Part shown: positions 1 through 8,469 of the stretch, piece after piece
Position numbering within the stretch: position 1 is the first letter of the stretch
Layout: each line of letters opens with the position of its first letter
Assembly (NCBI GenBank): GCA_964371785.1
Contig: CAYJOL010000008.1
Span: 93,846 to 157,845 of the forward strand
Length of the DNA stretch: 64,000 bases
Reading direction: 5' to 3'
From: CAVQCT01 sp964371785
GTDB lineage: Bacteria; Zixibacteria; MSB-5A5; GN15; FEB-12
Position numbers and translations under genes: made by a program
Notes under the pieces: generated by a model
Seen by the model: the letters and a program-made list of their open reading frames with translations, nothing else
What the model was told of the DNA's origin: nothing
Databases searched by the model: none

Positions 1-1375
1 GGGCTCCAGTCAGCCCGCCCTGAATGCCCACCGGCGTGTATACGGCGGCCAGAGTGATCGTCATCGCGATAATCGGGCCTACCAGCTCTCGCGCCGCCTG
101 CGTGGCGGCCTGCATGGGCGTTTTTCCCATATGCAGGTGACGCTCGACATTTTCGACAATTACAATGGCGTCATCCACCACAAGACCTACCGATAGCACG
201 ATGGCAAGCAGGGTCAGGAGATTAATCGTGAAGCCCGCCACAAGCATGAGAAAAACCGCTCCGACTAGCGAGATCGGGATCGCGATCACCGGAATGATCA
301 GGGAACGGACGGATCCGAGAAACAAGAAGATTACCAGAATTACGATGAACAGCGTTTCCAGTAGAGTCTTCAGAACCTCATCGATGGCATCCTGGATGTA
401 CTTGGTCGAGTCGTATGGAATACCTGCCTTCATGCCTGCGGGCAATTCCCGTTCGATTTCGGGCATGACTTCGCGGACCTTCTTGATGACATCCAACGAG
501 TTGGCGGTCGGCAGAACCCAGACGCCCATAAAGGTCGCCGCCTGTCCGTTGAAGCGGACATCCTGATCATAATTCTCCGCTCCAAGAACCACGTCTGCGA
601 TTTCACCGAGGCGGACAACCACTCCGTCCTTCTCTTTCACCACGAGTTGGCGGAACTCTTCCGGCGTCTGCAGGTTGGTATTAGCCACCAGATTCACGGA
701 AACCATCGAACCCTTGGTTGCCCCCAGCGCCGACAGATAGTTGTTATGGGCCAGGGCGTCCCGGACCATCGAAGGCGAAATGTTCAGCGCAGCCATCTTC
801 TGGGGTTTGAGCCAGATGCGCATCGCAAAGGTACGGCCGCCGAGGATGTCAGCTCGCTGCACCCCGCTGATGGCGGAGAGCTTAGGCTGTACGACACGGG
901 TGAGGTAGTCGGTGATCTGGTTCCGGTCAAGCGAACTCGAGGAGAACCCGAGATACATCGCGGCAAACTGCGCGTCGGCGGTCTCCATCTCAATCACCGG
1001 TGTCTGCGCCTCGGGTGGCAGGTCGTTGCGGACCTGGGCCACCTTGGACTGAATCTGGGTAAGCGCGTCGTTGGTGCTGTAATTCAGCTTGAGGTGAACC
1101 GTAATCGTGCTCAGACCCTGGGCGCTCGATGATTCTATGTAATCGATACCGTCGGCGCTGGCAATCACCCTCTCCAGCGGAGTGGTAATGAACCCTCGCA
1201 CGAGGTCGGCATTCGCGCCGATGTAAGCCGTGGTGACTCGTATGACGGCAATATCGCTCTTTGGATACTGCCGCACGCTGAGTGAACGGATCGACTGAAT
1301 TCCTGCGATCAGGATAATCAGATTAACCACGATCGCCAAGACCGGTCGACGAATAAAAAGATCTGTGAATTTCAC
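1..1375 (-). CDS. RND efflux pump inner-membrane permease (partial, N-terminal half)
   Basis: N-terminal 458 codons of an AcrB/MexB-type (HAE1) proton-driven drug/hydrophobe exporter; the rest lies beyond the left edge. The minus-strand translation opens with FTDLFIRRPVLAIVVN, the usual first helix of the family, and has the acidic pair of TM4 (VVDDAIVIVEN) at about residues 401-402, the counterpart of AcrB Asp407/Asp408 in proton relay. The start is GTG at 1375: its G is shared with the TAG stop of the adaptor gene (TAGTG), and GGAGG lies 7 bases upstream. It is the last visible gene of the TolC-adaptor-permease operon, so the pump is complete in components. Substrate cannot be read from sequence. 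The family is certain; the gene is incomplete only because of the window. Confidence 0.95.
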   Translation of the reverse strand, partial: MKFTDLFIRRPVLAIVVNLIILIAGIQSIRSLSVRQYPKSDIAVIRVTTAYIGANADLVRGFITTPLERVIASADGIDYIESSSAQGLSTITVHLKLNYSTNDALTQIQSKVAQVRNDLPPEAQTPVIEMETADAQFAAMYLGFSSSSLDRNQITDYLTRVVQPKLSAISGVQRADILGGRTFAMRIWLKPQKMAALNISPSMVRDALAHNNYLSALGATKGSMVSVNLVANTNLQTPEEFRQLVVKEKDGVVVRLGEIADVVLGAENYDQDVRFNGQAATFMGVWVLPTANSLDVIKKVREVMPEIERELPAGMKAGIPYDSTKYIQDAIDEVLKTLLETLFIVILVIFLFLGSVRSLIIPVIAIPISLVGAVFLMLVAGFTINLLTLLAIVLSVGLVVDDAIVIVENVERHLHMGKTPMQAATQAARELVGPIIAMTITLAAVYTPVGIQGGLTGA

Positions 1376-2502
1376 TAACTTTCCTCCGGATCCGGCGTGG
1401 GATCGTTCGTGGGTTGAACATCATTGGCAACCTGGACGGCGGCTCCGCTGCGAAGCTTGAAAACTCCCGAGGTCACGATCTCCTCGCCGACTTTGACGCC
1501 GTCGAGGATCGAAACCTGATCGCCGCGCGTCGGGCCGAGTTTGACTATTTGCTGACGAACACCCAGATACGATCCGCCTTTCGGGTTCTCCACTTTCTCG
1601 ACTACGAAGACAAAGTCGCCGTATGGCGTATATGAGATCGAGGATGCGGGAAGGGCAATCACCGGTTTGCTGGTACCCACGCTGACGCTTGCTTCCACAA
1701 ACATTCCCGGCAATAGCTTCCGGTTATCGTTTGGAAAAGTGGCCTGCACGCTTACATTGCGGGTAGACCGATCAACAACTGAATTGACCGCGGTTACCCG
1801 GCCCTTGGCCGCAATCCCCGGAATCCCTTCGACCGATATGTCGAGCTCGGCGCCGATGCGAATGTCGGGCATTTCCTGTTGCGGAACGGAGAAATCCACA
1901 AATACCGGATTGAGCGACTGCAAGGGGACAATCGCCTGCCCGGCGGTCACGTACTCTCCGAGATTGATTTGCCGGATACCGAGAATGCCGTCGAAGGGTG
2001 CTCGAATTGTCTTGCGCTCGATCGTTGCCTGGATTTCGTTCACATGGGCCTCAGCCTGCATGGCCTCCGCTTCGACCTGGTCGAATTCGGCCTGTGAGAC
2101 GACTTCCTTCTGACGAAGAACCCGCGTCCGGTCGAGGTTTACGCGAGTAAGCTTCTGCTGTGCCTCGGCCGCGGCCAACTGAGCTTGTTCCTGTCTGGTG
2201 TCGAGTCGCACCAGAACGTCTCCGGCCAGTACGCGCCTGCCGGAAACGAACTCGATTGAATCGATAATTCCCGGAAGATCAGCGCTGACCACGACACCCT
2301 GGGCGGCGGTCACCGTGCCGATCGCGTTGAGTGTGGTCTGCCACTCATCCTGTTTGGTTACGATCGTGGTTACGGCTTCCGGAGGCGGGGCATACGCCTG
2401 CCCCTGTTGAATTGCTGCTTGAATCTGGCGATATTTCACGAAGCCGAGTGCAGTGATAACAACTGCAACGACCAGCAGCATGATAATCATACGCTTTGCC
2501 AT
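1375..2502 (-). CDS. RND efflux periplasmic adaptor (membrane fusion protein)
   Basis: 375-aa HlyD/AcrA-family adaptor that links the inner-membrane permease to the outer-membrane channel. Residues 1-25 form an N-terminal membrane anchor (MIIMLLVVAVVITALGF). A split lipoyl/barrel-sandwich half (VVVSADLPGIIDSIEFVSG, then RAPFDGILGIRQINLGEYV) brackets a coiled-coil hairpin rich in Q, E and A at about residues 100-165. A beta-barrel domain and a membrane-proximal domain follow. The length is normal for MexA/AcrA relatives. ATG follows AAGGAG, 12 bases after the stop of the TolC-like gene, and the 3' end overlaps the permease start by one base, so the three are translationally linked. Confidence 0.95.
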   Translation of the reverse strand: MAKRMIIMLLVVAVVITALGFVKYRQIQAAIQQGQAYAPPPEAVTTIVTKQDEWQTTLNAIGTVTAAQGVVVSADLPGIIDSIEFVSGRRVLAGDVLVRLDTRQEQAQLAAAEAQQKLTRVNLDRTRVLRQKEVVSQAEFDQVEAEAMQAEAHVNEIQATIERKTIRAPFDGILGIRQINLGEYVTAGQAIVPLQSLNPVFVDFSVPQQEMPDIRIGAELDISVEGIPGIAAKGRVTAVNSVVDRSTRNVSVQATFPNDNRKLLPGMFVEASVSVGTSKPVIALPASSISYTPYGDFVFVVEKVENPKGGSYLGVRQQIVKLGPTRGDQVSILDGVKVGEEIVTSGVFKLRSGAAVQVANDVQPTNDPTPDPEES

Positions 2503-2514
2503 TCAATTTCTCCT

Positions 2515-4092
2515 TCAATTCGTGGAGGTTTCTATTTCGATCTTATGTTGTTCGAGTAGTGTACCTGTGGCACGCTCCAATTCGATCGAAGCGATGCGGT
2601 AGGCGGTCCGGCTTTCGATTTCATTCAATCGTGCCGAGGACAGGTCGTTCTGTCGTGTCAGGACAAGAAAATTGGTGCTCAGGCCGACGGCGAATCGATC
2701 CTGTTCGACAGAGAGCTGGATCTCGGCGGCTTCACGTCCGGCTCGCGCTGCTTCGATACGCTGCCCGGCGGTCTCGAGAGCCGCCAGCGCATTGAGCACA
2801 TCGGCGCGGACGGATTTCCGCACCTGCTGCAAACCGGCTTCGGCCTGGCGTTCCGCATGCCGCGCAATCGCCGACCCCGACCGGGCAGCGCTGTTGCCGA
2901 TCGGATAGGAGAGGACCAGGCCGACACTGAGGTCGTCGAATCTCTTTTCGCTCACCTGATTCCAGGAGCGGCCCCAACCTCCGTCATAGAGGGGATCGAC
3001 TACTGCCGGCTGGCCGGTCTGGTCAGCTACTTCAGGATTGGCATTGCCCGAGTAACCGTACCGGTCGTAGCTTACGACTGCATCGAGGGCCGGCCACGTC
3101 TGGCTTCGCGCGAATCCACGCTCCGCCTTGCGGCGGTCGATGGCGGCTCGGGCGGCTTCAAGTTCCGGACGCATCGCCAAAGCTCTGTTCATCGCTTCGT
3201 CACGCTGCACCGGTGTCACTTCCGCTTCAAGTCCCTCACCCGCACTCAGGGAATCCTGCCATAGTTCGATGTCATCATCCGCGAGAATCAGATACTTGAG
3301 CGCCGTTTCGGCGCGCGATGCCGTCTCCTGGGAGGCCAGCAATTCGCCGCGTCTTCGTTCCAGCTCGGCCCGGGGTTGCGAGCTTTCCGTCTCGGGCGCC
3401 AACCCATTTTGAATGCGATCCTCGGTCTGTGTCAACTGCTCCTGGGCGAGGCGCACGGCCTGCTCCCGAACTTCCACCTCCGCCCGGGCGGCGGCAAGAA
3501 CCCAGTAGGCACGCTCTACAGCAGCGACCACATCGGTGACGGTAGCGCGAAGTTCGGCATCGCTCCTTGCCTGATCCGTCCTCGCTACTGAGACCGCAAG
3601 CCGCTGTTGATCGGTCGACATACTCCGAAGCAGCGGCTGGCGCAAAGACAGACCTACCTTCGCCAGGTAATCAGGCGACAGGGGGTCAAAGGCATTGTCA
3701 GTCGTGGCACGGGACGTTGTCGCATACAGCGACAACTCCCCGCCGGTCGGCAGATACTGTGAAAGCGAGGCGCTTGCCTCGAAGTTCTTGCCGGTCTGAG
3801 TTCCGTCATCACCAAACGCCGCGGCGGTCCCGTAATTCGCGGGCATCCGGGTGTGCCGCCAGCCGGAACTCAGCTCAAGCAACGGATTATAAGATCCCTT
3901 GGCGCCTGATACCGATGCCCTGGCGGCTCCGGCGGATTCCTTCGCGATAAAAATATCCTCGTTCTTCTTCAGCGCCATGTCTATCGCGTCCGAGAGCATG
4001 ATCGGACGTTGCGCAGACCACGAAGTATCAACGGCGCCGGTCGCCAATACTGTAACCAGGAGACTGACTCGAAATATGTCAACGACTCTCAC
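2515..4092 (-). CDS. TolC-like outer-membrane efflux channel
   Basis: 525-aa outer-membrane efflux protein (OEP family). It has an N-terminal signal peptide, then the duplicated alternation of long alpha-helical hairpins and short beta-strand segments typical of TolC: PIMLSDAIDMALKKNEDI at the start of repeat one and a matching EAMNRALAMRPELEAARA at the start of repeat two, with LSYPIGN in the second barrel segment. It provides the exit duct for the pump encoded downstream. The start is GTG at 4092, inside the TGA stop of the preceding small gene (GTGA overlap), with GAGG about 8 bases upstream, which argues for translational coupling. The family is clear; the substrate is unknown. Confidence 0.94.
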   Translation of the reverse strand: MRVVDIFRVSLLVTVLATGAVDTSWSAQRPIMLSDAIDMALKKNEDIFIAKESAGAARASVSGAKGSYNPLLELSSGWRHTRMPANYGTAAAFGDDGTQTGKNFEASASLSQYLPTGGELSLYATTSRATTDNAFDPLSPDYLAKVGLSLRQPLLRSMSTDQQRLAVSVARTDQARSDAELRATVTDVVAAVERAYWVLAAARAEVEVREQAVRLAQEQLTQTEDRIQNGLAPETESSQPRAELERRRGELLASQETASRAETALKYLILADDDIELWQDSLSAGEGLEAEVTPVQRDEAMNRALAMRPELEAARAAIDRRKAERGFARSQTWPALDAVVSYDRYGYSGNANPEVADQTGQPAVVDPLYDGGWGRSWNQVSEKRFDDLSVGLVLSYPIGNSAARSGSAIARHAERQAEAGLQQVRKSVRADVLNALAALETAGQRIEAARAGREAAEIQLSVEQDRFAVGLSTNFLVLTRQNDLSSARLNEIESRTAYRIASIELERATGTLLEQHKIEIETSTN

Positions 4093-4325
4093 TTATTTCC
4101 TCTTTCGAAGTTTGATTTCTGAAGGCATGGATCGACTGTACTCGCGAACAGGTTCACTGCACGCAAATCGATCTTTTGCAAAGCCTGCTGTTCATAAGTT
4201 GTCAATTCGACTCCGTACGTGATTAGGTCCTGAAGCTCCGCATCGGGTCCACGGGAGAACCTTTGCCGGAATGCCTCATCGGTCACCAACCGTCCAATTA
4301 TGAGTTCAACGTACTTCTGGCTCAT
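4089..4325 (-). CDS. small Os1348/Franean1-type (NHLP-clan-like) peptide
   Basis: 78-aa soluble protein with no signal peptide. The pattern IIGRLVTDEAFRQRFSRGP, then ELTTYEQQALQKIDLRAVN and a final VDPCLQ, resembles the small Os1348/Franean1_4349 proteins. These are grouped with leader-peptide-like RiPP precursor families (nitrile-hydratase/Nif11-like fold) and often end in a variant of LDPRLQ. No modification enzyme is visible in the window, so a true RiPP role is unproven. It is coupled to the TolC-like gene by a 4-bp overlap and overlaps the gene upstream by 20 bp, so it is embedded in the efflux operon. One Cys near the C terminus is the only cysteine. The gene looks real; the family assignment is tentative. 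Confidence 0.65.
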   Translation of the reverse strand: MSQKYVELIIGRLVTDEAFRQRFSRGPDAELQDLITYGVELTTYEQQALQKIDLRAVNLFASTVDPCLQKSNFERGNK

Positions 4326-4623
4326 TGTCGTTCACCAAGCTTACATGGCCTTTTACCGGGATGAGCCAGGGAAATGCGCCTTCAGGCGCAAAGACCTGCG
4401 TTGCCCGGTGCACAACCGAAAATTCCGGAGACGTCATTACGAAATTGTCCCGAACCAGCGATCCGTAGTACATCAATCCCTGCACTCCACCTGACAGGGA
4501 TACATCGTGTGTACAGCCATGCTCCGTCGCCACGGCCGATGCGCTCAGCGAAGCTAGCGTGATGGCCGAGACAGGAAAGGTTACGCCTATTCGATTCATT
4601 TTGAGTGTCACATTGTTCACGCC
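4306..4623 (-). CDS. small secreted protein, first gene of the efflux operon
   Basis: I do not recognise a family. The proposed start is GTG at 4623, preceded by GGAGG at 10 bases. It gives about 105 aa with a signal peptide (internal MNRIGVTFPVSAITLASLSA, cleavage expected after ASAVA) and a mature part of about 75 residues, TEHGCTHDVSLSG onward, without repeats. It lies about 95 bases downstream of the sigma-54 promoter at 4730-4745 and its 3' end overlaps the next gene by 20 bp. A longer reading to 4746 would put the promoter inside the gene and has no ribosome site, so I reject it. The position suggests a periplasmic or surface accessory of the pump, but this is inference. Confidence 0.45.
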   Translation of the reverse strand, partial: GVNNVTLKMNRIGVTFPVSAITLASLSASAVATEHGCTHDVSLSGGVQGLMYYGSLVRDNFVMTSPEFSVVHRATQVFAPEGAFPWLIPVKGHVSLVNDNEPEVR

Positions 4624-4729
4624 TGCTATTCCTCCGATTTCCCGCCAAACACGCGGGTCAATTCTCTTGTCTTGAGGCACCTCACATGTGTTCGATTGGC
4701 GCCTTGGTTTACTGCTGCCAGGTTCGTAT

Positions 4730-4745
4730 TGCAACGGGTGTGCCA
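4730..4745 (-). promoter_or_regulatory. sigma-54 (-24/-12) promoter of the efflux operon
   Basis: Read on the minus strand the site is TGGCACACCCGTTGCA. It has invariant GG and GC dinucleotides separated by exactly 10 bases and matches the sigma-54 consensus TGGCAC-N5-TTGCW at every conserved position. Transcription would start near 4718 and run into the small secreted protein, the Os1348-like peptide, TolC-like, adaptor and permease genes. The gene directly upstream encodes a sigma-54 activator with an intact GAFTGA loop, so promoter and activator fit together. Confidence 0.85.
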
Positions 4746-4845
4746 ATCGGTATCACTATCCGTATTTTTGACGCGAACTATGCGTACGCGTGCGAGTTAT
4801 CTTCACACCCGGTAATCATACGAGACAAAGAAAATGGAGTTGCGT

Positions 4846-4871
4846 TGTCGATTAATCAACAGAGTGTCGAT
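4846..4871. promoter_or_regulatory. candidate upstream activator (enhancer) site
   Basis: A dyad TGTCGATTAATCAACA (4846-4861; perfect GATTAATC core, one mismatched pair further out) is followed by a second TGTCGAT at 4865-4871. It lies about 100-125 bp upstream of the -24/-12 promoter, the normal distance for a bacterial enhancer-binding protein, and between that promoter and the activator gene. The role is inferred from position and symmetry only. Confidence 0.35.
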
Positions 4872-4981
4872 CTATCTACAGTCTCCGTTCGCGCTACAGG
4901 AATCCCCTCATGACGTGATACGAAGACGATCGCATCGGTCATGGACGCAAGTAATCCGAATGTGAATTGGGATTCGCGGGG

Positions 4982-7126
4982 TCAGCCCAGTTTGTACTTT
5001 TCCAGCCGAGTATACAATTGTGCGCGGCTCAAACCCAGCAGGCGGGCGGCTTTGGATTTATTCCCGCGCGCCTGGTTCAGCGCTTTTTCGACAAAGCTGC
5101 GGTCCACCGCGCCGAGGTCGACATCGCCGGGTACCAATACGGAGCCCGGTTCAATCGGACCGGGTGACGCAGTCGTATTCCGAAATGAATTGCTCATAGT
5201 GTCAATCGACGGAAGATGCTGTCGGGTTATCAGTCCGCCATCGCAGAGCAGGATTGCACGTTCAATTGCGTTGCGCAGTTCGCGTACATTGCCCGGCCAG
5301 GGATATTCCAGCAGCCAGTCGCGGCCGTCGCGTGATAGCCCTGCGGCCGGTCGGCCCATGGCCTTCCCCAACTCGTCGAGGAAGCTCTCCGCCAGTGGCA
5401 GAATGTCCTCAGTTCGATTGCGCAACGGCGGAATCTGAATCTCAAAAACGTTGAGTCGGTAATAGAGGTCCTCGCGGAACTCGCCCCGGGCGATTCTGGC
5501 GCTGAGATTTCTGTTGGTGGCCGCAATCACCCGAATATCGGCCTTGAGTGTCTGTGTGCCGCCAAGCCGCTGGAACTCACGTTCCTGGAGGACACGAAGA
5601 AACTTGGCCTGCACCAGCGGGCTCATTTCTGCAATCTCGTCAAGGAAAAGCGTGCCACCGGCCGCCTGTTCGATTCGACCAACTTTGGCGGCCACCGCGC
5701 CGGTGAAGGCGCCTTTCTCATGGCCGAAAAGTTCTGACTCCAGAAGTTGATCAGGCAGTGCAGCACAGTTGATCGCCACGAACGGTCGCTCGGTGCGGGG
5801 AGAGCCACGGTGAATCAAATGCGAGATCACTTCTTTACCGGTTCCGGACTCGCCGCTTATGAGAACCGTGGTATCCGACGAAGCCACCCGCCCGACATTG
5901 CGAAGCACTTCCTTCCACGGACGCGAGGTACCGACAACTTTTGTCCGTCCGCGCGACTCGAGTTCGCGGGCGAGAGCCTGTACGGTCGCCTCAAGCCGTT
6001 GAGCCCGCTCGGTAGCCTCGGCAGCAGCCCGCGCTTCTTCAGCAAGCCGCTGGTGTGAGAGCATCAGGGCCAGCCGGTCGGCAATTCGACGGGCCACCTC
6101 ACCATCCTCGGTGGAGTACTGCGATGCTTCGCGATGGAAAAAGCCGACACTGCCGTGAACGTGACCTGACAGGCGAATCGGGACCTTCAGCCACGACCGC
6201 ATGCCGGTACCCAGTAGAATTTTGTTTCGCTCGGTGGTCGGCTCCAGAGTCGAGGGAATGTCTTCGATGATGTCGAAATCCAGCTTGCGCCGCTCAGCTT
6301 CGATATCCGTTAATACAAACGGTTTGCTGGGTGCTTCAATATCGGCCTCGCCGGCCACCGCAATCGTCTGAATAGACATAGCTTTTTCATCGAGTCCGCC
6401 AAGATACATCAGATCATGGGGGAGAATCGGTCGGATCGATTCCGATAACTGCGTGAAAACTTCGCGTATATCAAGCGACTCGGCAAGGGCGCCCAGCGCG
6501 CTCTCCAGGCTGTCGAGCCTTTCGCGCCGCCGGCGTTCAATATCCCACAAGCGCCAGTGTTCAACGGCAGAACCGAGAAGAGCCGCAATCGGCCTTAGCA
6601 CGCCCTGGTGTTCGGACGTAAAGGCCTTCGGCTGATAAGAGCATAGCCAGACCCCGCCCCTGAATTTATCGCCGCTGTGAAAAGGCTCCCAGATAGCCGA
6701 CCGCACGCCGCCGGCAACAATCTTGGCGTCGACCGGAAAGGCCGGGTCCAGCTCCGTCAGGGTATCCTCGATCTGGGGATACGCTTCCGGTCTCGGCCGA
6801 AGCCGTGGGGACCAGTCGGTGAGCGCACAGGTCTGCCATTTTGATACGTCGTCCTGATAGCATGGCACTGTGGTGGCGTGAACGGCGGCCCGTTCACCGT
6901 CCATGCGTACTACCCCCATGTTGTCAAAGGGGATTAATTCGCGCACCGAAGTGGCAACCCGGCCAAAAACCTCCCGTAACTCAATCGTTTCCGAGGCGGT
7001 TGCGGCAATCTCTGAGAGTACTCTTGCGACTGATTTATGATCCATATTGTGCATATGAACCTGAATTTGTCCTGTCTGGTTCCTCAGTTCTCCAACGGTG
7101 GAAGTAGCTTCATCCGTCGGCACCAT
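4982..7126 (-). CDS. sigma-54-dependent transcriptional activator (GAF-GAF-AAA+-Fis HTH)
   Basis: 714-aa bacterial enhancer-binding protein. Two N-terminal GAF-like sensor domains (about residues 35-190 and 205-355) replace a receiver, so control is by a small ligand or redox signal rather than phosphorylation. A coiled linker leads to a complete AAA+ domain: Walker A GESGTGKE at about 423-430, sigma-54 contact loop GAFTGA at about 472, GGTLFLDEIAEM Walker B, and arginine-finger region ATNRNL. The C terminus is a Fis-type helix-turn-helix (GNKSKAARLLGLSRAQLY). It sits upstream of, and in the same direction as, the efflux operon that carries the -24/-12 promoter, so it probably activates that operon. 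The true start may be the internal ATG encoding MDHKSVARVL, since no clear ribosome site precedes 7126. Confidence 0.93.
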   Translation of the reverse strand: MVPTDEATSTVGELRNQTGQIQVHMHNMDHKSVARVLSEIAATASETIELREVFGRVATSVRELIPFDNMGVVRMDGERAAVHATTVPCYQDDVSKWQTCALTDWSPRLRPRPEAYPQIEDTLTELDPAFPVDAKIVAGGVRSAIWEPFHSGDKFRGGVWLCSYQPKAFTSEHQGVLRPIAALLGSAVEHWRLWDIERRRRERLDSLESALGALAESLDIREVFTQLSESIRPILPHDLMYLGGLDEKAMSIQTIAVAGEADIEAPSKPFVLTDIEAERRKLDFDIIEDIPSTLEPTTERNKILLGTGMRSWLKVPIRLSGHVHGSVGFFHREASQYSTEDGEVARRIADRLALMLSHQRLAEEARAAAEATERAQRLEATVQALARELESRGRTKVVGTSRPWKEVLRNVGRVASSDTTVLISGESGTGKEVISHLIHRGSPRTERPFVAINCAALPDQLLESELFGHEKGAFTGAVAAKVGRIEQAAGGTLFLDEIAEMSPLVQAKFLRVLQEREFQRLGGTQTLKADIRVIAATNRNLSARIARGEFREDLYYRLNVFEIQIPPLRNRTEDILPLAESFLDELGKAMGRPAAGLSRDGRDWLLEYPWPGNVRELRNAIERAILLCDGGLITRQHLPSIDTMSNSFRNTTASPGPIEPGSVLVPGDVDLGAVDRSFVEKALNQARGNKSKAARLLGLSRAQLYTRLEKYKLG

Positions 7127-7340
7127 GTTCCATAAATGACTTCAACTGAGAGATTCGACAATTTACACCAGTATTGACTGGATAAATAGCTGAGCCACAA
7201 TTGAAAACATGAGGCGTACTCATGAAATCCGCTTACCTGGTGTCATCATAGCGCTGGAAAATCCAATTTGTTAATTCTTGGCGAGGGGTATGGCCAGTTT
7301 AATAATTTCACTTAGCTTGAGCTGATAAGGGAAACGTCCC

Positions 7341-7811
7341 CTAAGTCCGGACGGTCAAACTCACCGCCAAAACCTCGAGGACAAACACAGCGACGACCAA
7401 AAGGGTGCGAACTGTATTTCCCCTTTCCCAGGGCTTCCAGATCTGTCTCACGTTTGCCGGCGGATTCGAGGCGGTCCAGGCCATGAGTTTCTTATTGACC
7501 GTAACGTTGACCGTCAGGGTGATAGCAAACACTACAATTGATCCCGCAGCCGCTATCGCAACCAGTACGAAATCCATGACTCGGGGGGAAGAACTGAGCA
7601 AATATGCCCATGTCACGCTGCTGAGGATTGATACAATCTGAAGCACCGGCATAATCCGCACATAGTTCAGATGCACGGTTTGCTGAAACTGCACAAAGGA
7701 AGAATCCGGGAGCTTTGGAAGCGCAAAACTCGCTCCCAGGCGGTTGCCCAGCAGGATGCCGGTCAGAAGACCTGTCGAAAGCAGGGCGACAAAACAAATA
7801 GCAGTCATCAA
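7341..7811 (-). CDS. DUF1772-like integral membrane protein
   Basis: About 155 aa with four predicted membrane helices (near residues 5-23, 52-70, 80-102 and 135-153). The segment NKKLMAWTASNPPANVRQIW followed by KPWERGNTVRTLLVVA matches the conserved end of DUF1772 (anthrone-oxygenase-like) membrane proteins, in which a W, an R and the RT pair before the last helix are typical. The biochemical role is unknown for most members. Start is TTG at 7811 or the adjacent ATG at 7808; AAGGAG lies upstream. It stands alone between the activator gene and the divergent kinase gene. Confidence 0.75.
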   Translation of the reverse strand: MMTAICFVALLSTGLLTGILLGNRLGASFALPKLPDSSFVQFQQTVHLNYVRIMPVLQIVSILSSVTWAYLLSSSPRVMDFVLVAIAAAGSIVVFAITLTVNVTVNKKLMAWTASNPPANVRQIWKPWERGNTVRTLLVVAVFVLEVLAVSLTVRT

Positions 7812-8099
7812 TGTCGTAATCTCCTTTTCACTACTAATTTGCAGAGTGTCAACTTTTCGTCATTCTGCGCAGTGCGCTGACAGACAAACAACAGAGAAAA
7901 AGGGGCTGTGGTTCGGATTATTATCGTAAATTTTGAGCGGTTTTGACCGCCCAAACGTGACTTTCATGTGTCGCTCCGGATTCGAATTCTTGGACTGCCA
8001 CTCGCATAGACTCACGGTCCAGCCGACTTCTTCCATCATTTACCTGTGCCCGGCGTCTTCGAACGATTCTCGGTTTTCCGCACCGCGTCCCGGAAGGCA

Positions 8100-8213
8100 T
8101 TACCGGCCTCTGTAGAGCACAGCCAGCAACTGGCCCTGTGGATCGAAGATCACCACGTGTGCGTCGGATGTCGCGATGATCGCGTTTGGCTGCCTGATGC
8201 CGAATCGTATCAT
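8100..8213 (-). pseudogene. possible gene remnant (short coding-like fragments)
   Basis: In the 660-bp gap between 7812 and 8469 the minus strand holds a coding-like stretch of 37 codons (MIRFGIRQPNAII, then VVIFDPQGQLLAVLYRGR) that ends in TAA. A second frame continues at once (NAFRDAVRKTENR, ending near 8035) and a third follows from an overlapping TGATG. The three in different frames look like pieces of one frameshifted gene rather than separate genes. No family recognised and no clear ribosome site. Confidence 0.3.
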
Positions 8214-8364
8214 GGTGCATGTTCGAATTTGGGGGCAGGAAGTTTCACGGAATATTGAAAATATCTGCCGATAGAGCGAGCCCAGATATTAGATTGTTCC
8301 GATTCCCGAACGCGCCTCTCGTAGAACCGGCAAACGTATTTCATTGGCACTAGCGTCAGCTATC

Positions 8365-8393
8365 TTGCTGTTTCAAAAAGAAATTCGTATAAT
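8365..8393 (+). promoter_or_regulatory. sigma-70-type promoter of the kinase-hydrolase gene
   Basis: TTGCTG, 17-base spacer, TATAAT. The -10 box is a perfect consensus and lies 76 bases before the ATG of the kinase gene. Confidence 0.6.
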
Positions 8394-8469
8394 CTCTGTG
8401 CCAACGAAGAGTAGATAAGGCTACGTTTAGCCAAGCTGTCAAGATACTTCGGGAATCTAAGAGTAGTAT

